Shown here one piece after another: positions 37,645 through 48,120 of a stretch of DNA of 64,000 nucleotides (positions are counted from its first letter, which is position 1; every line of letters starts with the position of its first letter). A program made the translations under genes and the position numbers. The notes beneath the pieces are model-generated. The model was not told the origin of the DNA. It made no database searches and saw only the letters and a program-made list of their open reading frames with translations. Origin of the DNA: CBDHEY01 sp965262305 (GTDB lineage: Bacteria; Pseudomonadota; Gammaproteobacteria; Pseudomonadales; Cellvibrionaceae). The DNA is taken from NCBI GenBank assembly GCA_965262305.1, contig CBDHEY010000004.1:1612001-1676000 (forward strand). Reading direction: 5' to 3'.

Positions 37645-39840
37645 ATGGGAAATCTTTCCGAAGACATAATCCAATCTATAGTTGATTCCGAATGCGAAGA
37701 TATCTTTTCTTATTTGGGGTTGCATGATCTTTCAAATGGTAGACAGGAGGTGAGAGCATATTTTCCTGATGCAGACAGTGTTGACGTACTCTCATATGAC
37801 CGATCTTCAACGATCACTAGATTAAAGAAAATCCATGATGGTGGTTTTTTTATTGGTGATGTGGAGAAAATCGACGATAGAAAGTATGTATTGAATATTA
37901 TTGGTGACGACTTTGACTTTGTTACTGAAGATCCATATCGATTCGCTTCAAATATAGATCAGCAAGATATCTATTTATTTAGTGAGGGCACTCACGAAAA
38001 TGCTTATCGTTTTATGGGTGCACATCTCATTGAGTTGGACGGTTGCAATGGCTGTCGTTTTACCGTTTGGGCTCCTAATGCTAAGCGGGTCTCTGTTGTT
38101 GGTGATTTCAATGAGTGGGACGGACGCAGGCATCAAATGCGAAAACATATTCCGAGTGGAATTTGGGAAATTTTTATACCTGATGTTAATGAAGGTGCGC
38201 TATATAAGTTCGAACTCAAGAGTGCAGATGGAAATCTTATACCACATAAAGCAGATCCATTTGGGTATTATTCTCAATGTCCTCCTGAACAGGCCTCGGT
38301 TGTAGTTAACATAAATAATTATACTTGGCGTGATCATGATTGGAATAGTCGCAGACACGAGAGAACAGAACGACATCGGCCAATTTCAATTTATGAAGTG
38401 CATTTAGGTTCGTGGAAACGTCGATGGGATGATAATAACCGATACCTGGATTATCGTGAGCTTGCAGAAGAATTGATTCCTTATGTGTTAGAGATGGGTT
38501 TTACTCATATTCAATTAATGCCTATAAGTGAGTTCCCGTTTGATGGTTCTTGGGGATATCAACCCGTTGGCTTATTTGCACCAACCAGTCGTTTTGGTGA
38601 ACCCAAAGATTTCAAATATTTTGTAGACGAATGTCATCTAAATGGTATCGCTGTTCTCATTGACTGGGTTCCGGGTCATTTTCCTACAGATAGTCATGGA
38701 CTGGGTAAATTTGATGGCACAGCGCTTTATGAGCATGCCGATCATCGTCAAGGTTTCCATCCTGATTGGAATACCTATATCTATAATTATGGTCGCAGAG
38801 AAGTCGCAAATTATTTAATGGCGAATGCGCTTTTTTGGTTAGATGAGTATCACATTGATGGGTTACGAGTAGATGCTGTAGCTTCTATGCTCTATTTGGA
38901 TTACAGTCGTAATGATGGTGAGTGGTTACCCAATGCGTATGGAGGCCGTGAAAATTTAGAAGCCATCGATTTTATTCGTATGACGAATGAACGTGTATAC
39001 AAAAATTTCCCTAATACAATGATGGTTGCGGAAGAATCTACAGCTTGGCCTGGCGTTTCTAAGCCTACAAACTTTGGGGGCTTAGGTTTTGGTTACAAGT
39101 GGAATATGGGATGGATGAATGACAGTCTAGAGTATATTTCTAAAGAGCCTATTCATCGTCAATACCATCACCACGATATGACCTTTAGCTTGTATTACGC
39201 ATTCAGCGAAAATTTTATTTTACCGCTTAGTCACGATGAAGTTGTGCATGGTAAAGGATCGATTATAGCGCGTATGCCTGGCGATTCGTGGCAGCAATTT
39301 GCTAACTTGCGAGCGTACTATACTTTTATGTGGGCTCACCCAGGGAAAAAGCTTTTGTTTATGGGTAATGAATTTGGTCAAGGACCAGAATGGGATCATA
39401 ATAATAGCCTTTGCTGGCATCAATTAGATATTCCAGAGCACCAAGGCATTCAAAGACTTATAAAAGACCTTAATAAGATTTATCGAAGTTATGATGCTCT
39501 TTACGACAACGACTTTCATGAGACGGGCTTTGAATGGATCGAAGCTGATGATTACCATAATTCAGTCTTTATTTTTATTCGTAAATCTGGCTCAACGTCG
39601 AATCAGTTAGTTGTGGCCTGTAACTTTACACCAGTACAAAGGGATGAATATCTTCTAGGTGTGAATCAGCCTGGATACTACAAAGAGATTTTTAATTCCG
39701 ATGCTGAAATTTATGGTGGAGAGAATAAAGGCAATGGCGGCGGTGTTCACTCTCAACCCATTGCATGGAATCATAGAGAAAACTCTATTTGTGTAACATT
39801 GCCGTCGCTTGGTGCAATTATATTTGAATTGCAAAATTAA
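37645..39840 (+). CDS. glgB: 1,4-alpha-glucan branching enzyme
   Basis: GlgB introduces alpha-1,6 branches into glycogen. The 731-residue GH13 protein has an N-terminal extension, a CBM48 domain (FTVWAPNAKRVSVVGDFNEWD near residue 137), the catalytic barrel and a C-terminal beta domain. The catalytic residues are D410 (GLRVDAVASML), E463 (MVAEESTAWP) and D531 (LSHDEVVHGKGS). Length matches E. coli GlgB (728). No strong ribosome site is visible before the ATG. It is co-oriented with malQ and glgX. Confidence 0.96.
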   Translation: MGNLSEDIIQSIVDSECEDIFSYLGLHDLSNGRQEVRAYFPDADSVDVLSYDRSSTITRLKKIHDGGFFIGDVEKIDDRKYVLNIIGDDFDFVTEDPYRFASNIDQQDIYLFSEGTHENAYRFMGAHLIELDGCNGCRFTVWAPNAKRVSVVGDFNEWDGRRHQMRKHIPSGIWEIFIPDVNEGALYKFELKSADGNLIPHKADPFGYYSQCPPEQASVVVNINNYTWRDHDWNSRRHERTERHRPISIYEVHLGSWKRRWDDNNRYLDYRELAEELIPYVLEMGFTHIQLMPISEFPFDGSWGYQPVGLFAPTSRFGEPKDFKYFVDECHLNGIAVLIDWVPGHFPTDSHGLGKFDGTALYEHADHRQGFHPDWNTYIYNYGRREVANYLMANALFWLDEYHIDGLRVDAVASMLYLDYSRNDGEWLPNAYGGRENLEAIDFIRMTNERVYKNFPNTMMVAEESTAWPGVSKPTNFGGLGFGYKWNMGWMNDSLEYISKEPIHRQYHHHDMTFSLYYAFSENFILPLSHDEVVHGKGSIIARMPGDSWQQFANLRAYYTFMWAHPGKKLLFMGNEFGQGPEWDHNNSLCWHQLDIPEHQGIQRLIKDLNKIYRSYDALYDNDFHETGFEWIEADDYHNSVFIFIRKSGSTSNQLVVACNFTPVQRDEYLLGVNQPGYYKEIFNSDAEIYGGENKGNGGGVHSQPIAWNHRENSICVTLPSLGAIIFELQN

Positions 39841-39876
39841 ATTATTAAATGCAATAACCTTACGGTTTTACCCAAC

Positions 39877-42015
39877 ATGATTTCTAATGATCGTATCACT
39901 GAGGGTATTGAATATCCATTAGGTGCCACAGTCACTGAAGATGGCGTTAATTTCGCGTTGTTTTCTGCAAATGCATCGCGTGTTGAGTTGTGTATCTTCG
40001 ACGAATTTGGTCAACAGGAAGTTGCGCGTATTGAACTACCAGGCTATACAAATGAAGTATGGCATGTTCATATTCTTGGGTTAAAAGAAGGTACTCTTTA
40101 CGGTTACCGTGTGCATGGGCCCTACAATCCTTCAGAAGGCCATAGGTTTAATCCAAATAAACTTCTTTTTGACCCTTATACAAAAAAAATTGATGGGTCA
40201 TTTCGTTGGTCAAATTATCTCTTTGGATATTCTCTTGAAAGCGCGCAGAAAGATTTAATTTTAGACTCTCATGACAATGCCCAATATATACCTAAATGCG
40301 TTGTCACAGATTTTAAATCACGTTTAAGTAATTCTCGAGTTTCTCCAGTTAAACCCTTTATTCCCTGGAATAGAACGATTTTATATGAAACCCATGTAAA
40401 GGGTTTTACTCAGCTTAATTTAGCCATACCAGCTAACTTAAGAGGGACGTTTTTAGCATTGTCTCATGAATCGGTCTTAAACTATATTAAACAGCTTGGT
40501 GTTACGTCTATCGAGTTGTTACCTGTACATGGATTTATTGACGAACAGTTTCTTTATGACCAAGGACTCTCTAATTACTGGGGATACAATTCCGTCCATT
40601 TCTTCAAACCCCATTCCGGTTACTTAAGTTCGGGAGATACTCTTGAATTTAAAACGATGGTTGATGCTATTCATGATGCTGGTTTGGAAGTTATTTTAGA
40701 TGTGGTATACAACCATACCGGAGAAGGGAATCATCTTGGTCCCACATTGTCTTTCCGTGGAATAGATAATGCGTCCTACTATTGTTTAGAAAAACACGAC
40801 AAGCGGTTCTACGCGAACGATACGGGGTGTGGAAACACACTTAACGTAAAACATCCTAGAGTATTGCAGCTTGTAATGGATAGCCTGCGATTCTGGGCGG
40901 GAGATATGGGCGTCGATGGTTTTCGATTTGATTTAGCAACAGTGATGGGTCGAGAAAGTCATGGCTTTGATCGAGGCAGTGGTTTCTTTGATGCGTTGCG
41001 ACAGGATCCTATTTTAGCGAGAACTAAACTAATTGCAGAACCTTGGGATATCGGACCTGGAGGCTATCAGTTAGGTGGATACCCATCAGGTTGGCATGAG
41101 TGGAACGATCGTTATCGCGACACGTGTAGAAGGTTTTGGATGGGCAACCCCGGGGTGCTACCGGAGTTTGCGAGACGAATTCACGGTTCAAGTGATATTT
41201 TCGAACATAGTGGTCGATCGCCGGCCGCGACAATCAATTTCGTAACCTCTCATGATGGTTTTACATTGAATGATCTTGTTAGTTATAACGAAAGAAATAA
41301 TTTTGCTAACAAAGAAAACAATAAAGACGGTCATCATTCAAATTTCAGTTTTAATCATGGTGTGGAAGGTGATACTGATGATGAATCAGTTGTTTTGTTG
41401 CGTTCACGCCAAAAACGGAATTTTATTGCGACACTTTTTCTATCTCAGGGCACTCCGATGTTACTTGCTGGAGATGAATTGGGTCGGACACAGAAGGGGA
41501 ACAATAATGCATATTGTCAAGACAACGAAATAAATTGGCTTGATTGGCAGAAACTTGAAAATCACAATCGAGACCTAAAAATATTTACAAAATATATCAT
41601 TGCTTTACGTAATAAGTATCCATTATTGGTCTCCAAAAAATATATTCATACCTCCAAGAATCTTGATGAAGAAAACCCTGTTAATGTGCGTTGGATTAAT
41701 AATGACGGAGAACCGATGCAGGATAAACACTGGAATGATGGGGATAATCATTCAGTAGGTTGGATTTTAGAAGAACACGCTAAAAAAGATGATCTGCCCG
41801 AGACATCGATGTCATCTTCAATGTTGCTTATCTTATTTAATTCTGGCGGCAATGATATTAGTTTTACTCTCCCAAATGACGATGAAATTAAACATTGGCA
41901 AAGTCTTCTGGACACAAATGAAAGCGATGGAGTTCCAAAAGAAGAAACAATTAAAGCTAATTCGACGATAACACTCGTAGCAAAATCTTTACGTTTGTTA
42001 AATGCGGAATACTAA
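39877..42015 (+). CDS. glgX: glycogen debranching enzyme
   Basis: GlgX hydrolyses alpha-1,6 branches shortened by phosphorylase. The 712-residue isoamylase-type GH13 protein has an N-terminal CBM48 region (GVNFALFSANASRVEL), the barrel with DVVYNHTGEGN, nucleophile D352 (GFRFDLA), acid/base E388 (IAEPWDIGPGGYQ) and D460 (TSHDGFTLNDL). The C-terminal part ends in a beta domain. glgP begins 16 bases after its stop. Confidence 0.95.
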   Translation: MISNDRITEGIEYPLGATVTEDGVNFALFSANASRVELCIFDEFGQQEVARIELPGYTNEVWHVHILGLKEGTLYGYRVHGPYNPSEGHRFNPNKLLFDPYTKKIDGSFRWSNYLFGYSLESAQKDLILDSHDNAQYIPKCVVTDFKSRLSNSRVSPVKPFIPWNRTILYETHVKGFTQLNLAIPANLRGTFLALSHESVLNYIKQLGVTSIELLPVHGFIDEQFLYDQGLSNYWGYNSVHFFKPHSGYLSSGDTLEFKTMVDAIHDAGLEVILDVVYNHTGEGNHLGPTLSFRGIDNASYYCLEKHDKRFYANDTGCGNTLNVKHPRVLQLVMDSLRFWAGDMGVDGFRFDLATVMGRESHGFDRGSGFFDALRQDPILARTKLIAEPWDIGPGGYQLGGYPSGWHEWNDRYRDTCRRFWMGNPGVLPEFARRIHGSSDIFEHSGRSPAATINFVTSHDGFTLNDLVSYNERNNFANKENNKDGHHSNFSFNHGVEGDTDDESVVLLRSRQKRNFIATLFLSQGTPMLLAGDELGRTQKGNNNAYCQDNEINWLDWQKLENHNRDLKIFTKYIIALRNKYPLLVSKKYIHTSKNLDEENPVNVRWINNDGEPMQDKHWNDGDNHSVGWILEEHAKKDDLPETSMSSSMLLILFNSGGNDISFTLPNDDEIKHWQSLLDTNESDGVPKEETIKANSTITLVAKSLRLLNAEY

Positions 42016-42031
42016 ATAGGAGGAGCTCTTA

Positions 42032-44482
42032 ATGGCTTCACGTTTACCGAGTCCAATTTTAAGCTGTGATGCAGACACCGTAGCGAAAGATCTTAAGCAT
42101 CATTTTAGTTTTACTTTGGGGCGTTTTGATAACGATGAACTTAGTGGCTATATGCTTAATGCATTGTCGCTGACCGTTAGAGATAGAATTATGGAGCGCT
42201 GGAGAATCTCTAGAGAGCTGGAATGGAAAACCAGACCAAAGCGCGTTTATTACTTATCTTTAGAGTTTTTGCTTGGGCGAAGTTTAAACAACGCAGTGCT
42301 TAACCTAGACATGGAAGAATCTTGCCGCGAAGCGTTAAGTGATTTTGGTAGTCAATTAGAAGAGGTTGAATCTGAAGAGCGAGACGCAGGTTTAGGAAAT
42401 GGAGGTTTGGGTCGTTTAGCAGCATGTTTTATGGATAGTTGCGCGACGCTTTATTTACCTGTTATGGGTTACGGAATCCGTTACGAATATGGAATGTTTC
42501 ATCAAAGTATGTCTGCGGGGCGTCAAGTCGAACAGCCTGATCATTGGTTGATTGGTGGTAATCCATGGGAAATTGAAAAACCAGATCATACACGCCGAGT
42601 TAAATTTTATGGTCGCAGCGAATTCTATTCAAATGATGCAGGAAAAATTTGTTCTCGGTGGGTTGATACACAAGATGTACTGGCCGTCCCTTTTGATATG
42701 CCAATTCCAGGTTACCGAAATGACAATGTCGGTACACTTAGGCTTTGGAAAGCAGAAGCAACTGATGAATTTAATTTACAAGAGTTTAACGCAGGGGATT
42801 ATTCTGATGCAGTGGCTCAGAAGAACCTAGCAGAACAGATTACCATGGTGCTCTATCCAAATGATGCAAGTGAAAATGGAAAAGAGTTACGTTTACGTCA
42901 ACAGTATTTTCTTGCCTCAGCTAGCTTACAAGATGTCCTCGCTGATTGGGAGCATGAACATGGTCGACACTTCGAAGAGTTTTCCAAATACCATTGTTTT
43001 CAGTTAAATGATACTCATCCGACATTAGCCGTAGCCGAATTTATGCGCTTACTCGTAGATGATTATCATATCGAGTGGGATGATGCCTGGTTAATGACGA
43101 CTCAATGTATGGCATATACCAATCATACTCTTTTGCCCGAGGCGCTAGAGAAATGGCCGGTTAAAATGATTCGCGAACTTCTTCCTCGGATTCTCGAAAT
43201 TATTTACGAAATAAACGCAAGATTTCTTATTGAAGTCGCGCATCGATGGCCAGGAGATACTGAAAAGCAATCTCGAATGTCTATCATTGAAGAAGGCCAT
43301 ACGCCTCATGTCCGTATGGCTTACCTAGCGATAATTGGAAGCTTCTCTGTTAATGGCGTTGCAGCCTTGCATTCAAAGCTACTTACTGAAGGCCTTTTTC
43401 GCGATTTTTATGAATTGTGGCCCAGCAAGTTTAATAATAAAACTAATGGTGTCACTCCGCGACGATGGGTCGCACACTCTAATAGAGGGTTGAGCCAACT
43501 TATATCAAGTGCGGTTGGTGATGGTTGGATTACCAATTTCGAAGAAATTTCTGGAATAGCTGAATATGTAGAAGATTCAGGTTTTCGTGAAAAATGGTTT
43601 GATGTAAAGCAGACGAACAAGAAGCGTTTAGCCAGTCTTGTAAAAGAAAATTGTGGTGTTGATTTTGACACGGAATTTTTATTTGATATTCAAGTGAAGC
43701 GTATTCACGAATACAAGCGTCAGCTTTTAAATCTTTTACATGTTATTCATTTGTATGATCGTATTACCCGAGGAGATGGCGAAGATATACAGCCAAGATG
43801 CGTATTGATAGGGGGAAAGGCTGCGCCTGGCTATGCTTTAGCAAAGTTAATTATTAAGTTGGCTAATAATGTTGCCCAGGTTATAAATTCCGATGAACTC
43901 GTGTCATCGAAATTAAAGCTTGTTTTCTTTCCTAATTATCGGGTGACGTCTATGGAAGTCATCTGTCCTGCGACTGATCTCTCGGAACAAATTTCCACAG
44001 CTGGAAAAGAAGCTTCAGGCACAGGAAATATGAAATTCATGATGAACGGCGCTTTAACCATAGGTACATATGATGGCGCTAACATTGAAATATTGGATGC
44101 AGTGGGTCAAGAAAATTTCTTTCTATTTGGACTTAAAGTAGAGGATATACCCGCTTACAGAGAGCAAAATAATACATCGGATATTATTGCTCAGGATGAA
44201 GATTTAAATCGAGTTATGACTTTACTCGAGTGCGGACATTTCAGTATGTTCGAACCAGGAATTTTTGATCCAATTGTAAAAAGTATTCGCAATCCTCATG
44301 ATCCTTGGATGGTCGCCGCTGATTTTCGGAGTTTTATAGATACGCAAAATCGCGCAGCCACCGCTTATCAGCAAAAAGATGATTGGATTAAATCAAGTAT
44401 TCGTAACACTGCAGCCAGTGGACATTTTTCAAGTGACAGAACAATCAGAGAATATGCTCGTGATATTTGGAAAATTCTTTAA
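42032..44482 (+). CDS. glgP: glycogen/maltodextrin phosphorylase
   Basis: GlgP releases glucose-1-phosphate from glycogen chain ends using pyridoxal phosphate. The 816-residue GT35 protein has RPKRVYYLSLEFLLGRSL and GLGNGGLGRLAACFMDS in the N-terminal half. The PLP lysine is K668 in the signature EASGTGNMKFMMNGALTIGT. AGGAGG, the best ribosome site of the block, lies 10 bases before the ATG, which agrees with high expression. It could equally act on maltodextrins (MalP); the glg context favours glycogen. Confidence 0.96.
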   Translation: MASRLPSPILSCDADTVAKDLKHHFSFTLGRFDNDELSGYMLNALSLTVRDRIMERWRISRELEWKTRPKRVYYLSLEFLLGRSLNNAVLNLDMEESCREALSDFGSQLEEVESEERDAGLGNGGLGRLAACFMDSCATLYLPVMGYGIRYEYGMFHQSMSAGRQVEQPDHWLIGGNPWEIEKPDHTRRVKFYGRSEFYSNDAGKICSRWVDTQDVLAVPFDMPIPGYRNDNVGTLRLWKAEATDEFNLQEFNAGDYSDAVAQKNLAEQITMVLYPNDASENGKELRLRQQYFLASASLQDVLADWEHEHGRHFEEFSKYHCFQLNDTHPTLAVAEFMRLLVDDYHIEWDDAWLMTTQCMAYTNHTLLPEALEKWPVKMIRELLPRILEIIYEINARFLIEVAHRWPGDTEKQSRMSIIEEGHTPHVRMAYLAIIGSFSVNGVAALHSKLLTEGLFRDFYELWPSKFNNKTNGVTPRRWVAHSNRGLSQLISSAVGDGWITNFEEISGIAEYVEDSGFREKWFDVKQTNKKRLASLVKENCGVDFDTEFLFDIQVKRIHEYKRQLLNLLHVIHLYDRITRGDGEDIQPRCVLIGGKAAPGYALAKLIIKLANNVAQVINSDELVSSKLKLVFFPNYRVTSMEVICPATDLSEQISTAGKEASGTGNMKFMMNGALTIGTYDGANIEILDAVGQENFFLFGLKVEDIPAYREQNNTSDIIAQDEDLNRVMTLLECGHFSMFEPGIFDPIVKSIRNPHDPWMVAADFRSFIDTQNRAATAYQQKDDWIKSSIRNTAASGHFSSDRTIREYARDIWKIL

Positions 44483-44565
44483 TGTTATAGTTTTAAAACG
44501 TTCATTTAAATTGCAATAATACTTACCGACTTAATTGGATAACATATATTTACTTGGAGAAATCA

Positions 44566-45849
44566 ATGCTTGACCCGAATTCACGTTTTGTAAGTCGCTT
44601 AACTCGCGATACGATCGCACTCGTTTTAGCGGGAGGAAGAGGAAGCCGGTTGCACGAGTTGACCGATTGGCGAGCCAAGCCGGCGTTGCACTTTGGAGGT
44701 AAGTTTCGAATCATTGATTTTCCATTATCAAACTGCGTAAATTCGGGCATTCGTCGAATTGGAATTCTTACACAATATAAAGCTCACTCATTAATTCGTC
44801 ATGTGATGCATGGCTGGAGTGATTTCAAGCATGAACTGGGAGAATATGTTGATATTTTGCCAGCTTCACAACGCTATTCTCCTAACTGGTACCAAGGAAC
44901 TGCCGACGCCATATATCAAAACATCGATATTATCGCTGAACAAAAAGCTAAATATGTATTGATTCTATCCGGTGATCATATTTATCAAATGGATTATGGA
45001 TCAATGTTGGCTTACCATGTTGAACGTAATGCTGATCTTACCGTATCGTGTATCGAAGTTCCTATTGAAGAAGCCGCTGGGGCCTTTGGTGTCATGACGG
45101 TTAATGACGAAAATAAGATTGTTCGATTTGATGAAAAACCAATGCATCCTACCGAGCTAGCTGATAAGCCTGGTATGACTCTAGCATCTATGGGTAACTA
45201 TGTTTTCAGTACAGAATTCTTACTAGATCAACTGATTACGGATGCTAAGAATGCGGAATCCGAACACGATTTTGGTAAAAACATCATTCCTTCGATTATT
45301 CAAGACTATGGTGTCTATGCGCATCGATTCCGTGATCCTGAAACAAATGAAGTTTCATACTGGCGTGATGTTGGTACGTTAGATTCTTATTGGAAAGCAA
45401 ATATGGAATTGGTTTCTCCTGATCCCGCATTAAATCTTTATAATCATCAATGGCCTATCTGGACATTCCAAAAACAACTCCCTCCTGCCAAGTTTGTCTT
45501 TGATGATGATGGCCGAAGAGGCAGCGCAGTCGACTCTACCGTTTCGGGGGGATGTATTATCTCTGGTGGTACAGTGCGTAAGTCACTCCTCTTTTCTGAT
45601 GTGAGAGTACATTCTTACTCGTTAATTGAAGAGTCGGTGATTTTACCTGAAGTAGAAATTCACCGGCATGCCAAATTGAAGAAAGTGATTGTCGACAGTC
45701 AATGTCAGATTCCTGAAGGGATGGTGATTGGTTATGATCACGAGCACGATCAGGCAAGAGGTTTCCGTGTGACCAAAGAAGGTGTTGTACTGGTAACACA
45801 AGCGATGCTAGGGCAAAGAGACGACGAAATAAGTAATTTCCGAAACTAA
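44566..45849 (+). CDS. glgC: glucose-1-phosphate adenylyltransferase
   Basis: GlgC makes ADP-glucose, the committed step of bacterial glycogen synthesis. The 427-residue product has the nucleotide-binding LVLAGGRGSRLHELTDWRAKP, the PLSNCVNSGIRRIGI segment, GDHIYQMDYG and a C-terminal left-handed beta-helix. The ATG with GGAG 6 bases upstream is preferred over a TTG four codons earlier that overlaps that site. Allosteric control by glycolytic intermediates is known for the family but its specificity is not readable here. Confidence 0.95.
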   Translation: MLDPNSRFVSRLTRDTIALVLAGGRGSRLHELTDWRAKPALHFGGKFRIIDFPLSNCVNSGIRRIGILTQYKAHSLIRHVMHGWSDFKHELGEYVDILPASQRYSPNWYQGTADAIYQNIDIIAEQKAKYVLILSGDHIYQMDYGSMLAYHVERNADLTVSCIEVPIEEAAGAFGVMTVNDENKIVRFDEKPMHPTELADKPGMTLASMGNYVFSTEFLLDQLITDAKNAESEHDFGKNIIPSIIQDYGVYAHRFRDPETNEVSYWRDVGTLDSYWKANMELVSPDPALNLYNHQWPIWTFQKQLPPAKFVFDDDGRRGSAVDSTVSGGCIISGGTVRKSLLFSDVRVHSYSLIEESVILPEVEIHRHAKLKKVIVDSQCQIPEGMVIGYDHEHDQARGFRVTKEGVVLVTQAMLGQRDDEISNFRN

Positions 45850-45929
45850 CTCAAAAAAACAAAAATATTTAAATGTCTCCTTGATAGAGGATCGCTTTAA
45901 AGTGGTCCCCCTATAGAAATAACGAAAGC

Positions 45930-45958
45930 TTTACAAAACATAGATGCATTTTTAGATT
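45930..45958 (+). promoter_or_regulatory. possible glgA promoter
   Basis: TTTACA and TAGATT are 17 bases apart in the 183-base glgC-glgA spacer, about 75 bases before glgA. The spacing is ideal and the boxes are five of six and four of six matches. No terminator is visible after glgC, so read-through is also likely. Confidence 0.35.
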
Positions 45959-46032
45959 TTACCTGCCTTATACCATATATCGATTTCTGAATTCTAAAAA
46001 ATTAGATTGCTACGTATTAATAAGTTTTAATT

Positions 46033-47586
46033 ATGATTGAAAATTTACGAGTTTTAATGATTGCGGCCGAAAATGATGCCTTGCCAGGAGCAAAAGTTGG
46101 AGGGGTTGGAGACGTAATTAGAGATTTACCTGGAGCATTAAAGACGCAAGGTATTTCTGTCGATTGCGCTATTCCATCTTATGGTTTTTTGCAAAGACTC
46201 CCCGAAAACGCATTATGCGGTGAAGTTGTCGTAAGTTTTTCTGATAATGCTAAACATATTAAGGTTTATAAGTACATCTCAGATTCTTCCGATGCAACAC
46301 ATTTTATTTTTCATCATGAGGATTTTTCGCCTCAAGGTGAAAAGGTTTATTGTAATGACGAATTTCAGCCCTTTGCTTCTGATGCAACTAAATTTGCGCT
46401 TTTTAATTTGGCTATTGCTAAAGCACTCGTAGATGGCATTTTACCTTGGCCTCACTATATGCACTGCCATGACTGGCATGCGGCATTTGTTTTTATTCTC
46501 AGGAAGTTTGATCCAGAATTTGAATCGCTAAAACAAATTCGTACCATATTTTCTATTCATAATATTGCAATGCAAGGAATTAGACCAATAAATAATGATG
46601 AATCGTCTTTGGAATCTTGGTTTCCTTATCTTTCTTACGAAACTCAGTATGTTGAAGATCCAAATTTCGAAAATTGTATAAACCCGATGCGGGCAGGTAT
46701 TTTATTGGCTGATAAAGTTCACACAGTTTCAGAAACCTACGCAAAGGAGATTTTAATACCCAGCGACCATAGCGAAGGGATTTATGGTGGTGAGGGTTTG
46801 GAGTTTGATTTACTGAAAAGACATAAAAAAGGAGAGCTTATTGGTATTTTAAACGGATGCGAATACCCTGATCAAAAATATACTCGTCCAGCAAGGAAAA
46901 AACTTGTCGATTCTATCTTTCCTGATTTAGAGAAATGGTCTGGTAAAAACCGATACTTACCAACTGCAAATTGGATTGCCGAAAAAAGGCTACATTCTTG
47001 GCTAAACAGGAAAACTATTGGTTTAACCGTCACTTCTATTGGCCGATTGACGGAGCAAAAAGTCCGACTACTTCAAACTCGGAACTCAAAAGGTGAGCGA
47101 GTATTAGATAAGCTCTGTGATTTGCTTGGTAATGAAGGTTCTATTTTTGTGCTTGGTAGTGGTGACCGACAATTAGAAAATTTCGTTACGGAAGTCGCTT
47201 CCATAAAAGACAACCTGATATTCCTAAACGGGTATTCAAATAAAATTTCCGATCTACTCTATAAATTTGGTGATGTATTTCTTATGCCAAGTTCCTTTGA
47301 ACCCTGTGGCATTAGTCAGATGCTTGCGATGAGAGCTGGTCAGCCATGTATTGTAAATGGTGTTGGTGGTCTAAAAGATACTGTTATTCATGAAAAGACT
47401 GGCTTTGTTTTTTCTGGAGAATCGCTTGTCAATCAAGCAGACAATCTTATAAAAACATTTGAGGAAGTTCTTGATCTCTTTCATAAAGATCCGTCAAAGT
47501 TAAAAGGAATGTCGTTAAACGCTTCTGCTGTAAGACTGACTTGGGAAAAGTCTGCCGAGGAATATCTTATTAAGCTCTATAATTAA
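46033..47586 (+). CDS. glgA: glycogen synthase, ADP-glucose type
   Basis: GlgA adds glucose from ADP-glucose to growing glycogen. The 517-residue GT5 protein has the donor-binding lysine in GAKVGGVGDV (K21), where most GlgA have KTGGLADV. HCHDWHAAFVF, a C-terminal IGRLTEQK and FEPCGISQMLAMRAGQP follow. It is about 40 residues longer than E. coli GlgA and clearly divergent (for example IVNGVGGLKDT in place of the common VRxTGGLxDT). Neighbouring glgC supports ADP-glucose use. No clear ribosome site precedes the ATG. Confidence 0.92.
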   Translation: MIENLRVLMIAAENDALPGAKVGGVGDVIRDLPGALKTQGISVDCAIPSYGFLQRLPENALCGEVVVSFSDNAKHIKVYKYISDSSDATHFIFHHEDFSPQGEKVYCNDEFQPFASDATKFALFNLAIAKALVDGILPWPHYMHCHDWHAAFVFILRKFDPEFESLKQIRTIFSIHNIAMQGIRPINNDESSLESWFPYLSYETQYVEDPNFENCINPMRAGILLADKVHTVSETYAKEILIPSDHSEGIYGGEGLEFDLLKRHKKGELIGILNGCEYPDQKYTRPARKKLVDSIFPDLEKWSGKNRYLPTANWIAEKRLHSWLNRKTIGLTVTSIGRLTEQKVRLLQTRNSKGERVLDKLCDLLGNEGSIFVLGSGDRQLENFVTEVASIKDNLIFLNGYSNKISDLLYKFGDVFLMPSSFEPCGISQMLAMRAGQPCIVNGVGGLKDTVIHEKTGFVFSGESLVNQADNLIKTFEEVLDLFHKDPSKLKGMSLNASAVRLTWEKSAEEYLIKLYN

Positions 47587-47617
47587 TTGTCAATCTCATA
47601 TTGCGATTTGTGATTTT

Positions 47618-48067
47618 ATGTCAAACATTTTGTTAGTTCAAAGCTCTGATATATCAAGAATCAAGGAGATAGCTCAACTCGCAATGGAGACTAGTGTAAA
47701 ACTAGCTTCCGGAGAAAAACAACGGCTAAAGCATTCGATTATGGAGTCGATCGATAGTAGTTTGACTATCAAAAATCGAATCTACTATAAATTTAAGGAT
47801 CGTGAAACTATAAAAGGTTATATATTAATTTTAGAATATTGGAACCTTTGTCATCTCTTTGTCGATCCAGATTTTCATGGAAAAGGTGTTGGGAAGGCGC
47901 TATTACAATCTGGGATTTCTGAGTGTCAAAAAAAATCTGATAAAGATTATATTCGTGTTAATTCTTCAGCAAACGCTGAAAAATTTTATAGAAAGTATGG
48001 ATTTACTGATTGTGACTCAGATAAAGATTTAAAAGGTTCTGCAATTCCTTTAAAACTTAACTTTTAG
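47618..48067 (+). CDS. GNAT-family N-acetyltransferase
   Basis: The 149-residue protein has the GNAT acetyl-CoA-binding motif A, LFVDPDFHGKGVGKALL, and the motif B helix NAEKFYRKYGFTDC. The family transfers acetyl groups to amines of small molecules or proteins; the substrate cannot be told. It lies 31 bases after glgA on the same strand, but nothing links it to glycogen. No strong ribosome site precedes the ATG. Confidence 0.85.
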   Translation: MSNILLVQSSDISRIKEIAQLAMETSVKLASGEKQRLKHSIMESIDSSLTIKNRIYYKFKDRETIKGYILILEYWNLCHLFVDPDFHGKGVGKALLQSGISECQKKSDKDYIRVNSSANAEKFYRKYGFTDCDSDKDLKGSAIPLKLNF

Positions 48068-48120
48068 TTTAAACTGAAATTAACTCTATATAAAAAGGGC
48101 TGATCTATCCAGTATTAAAA

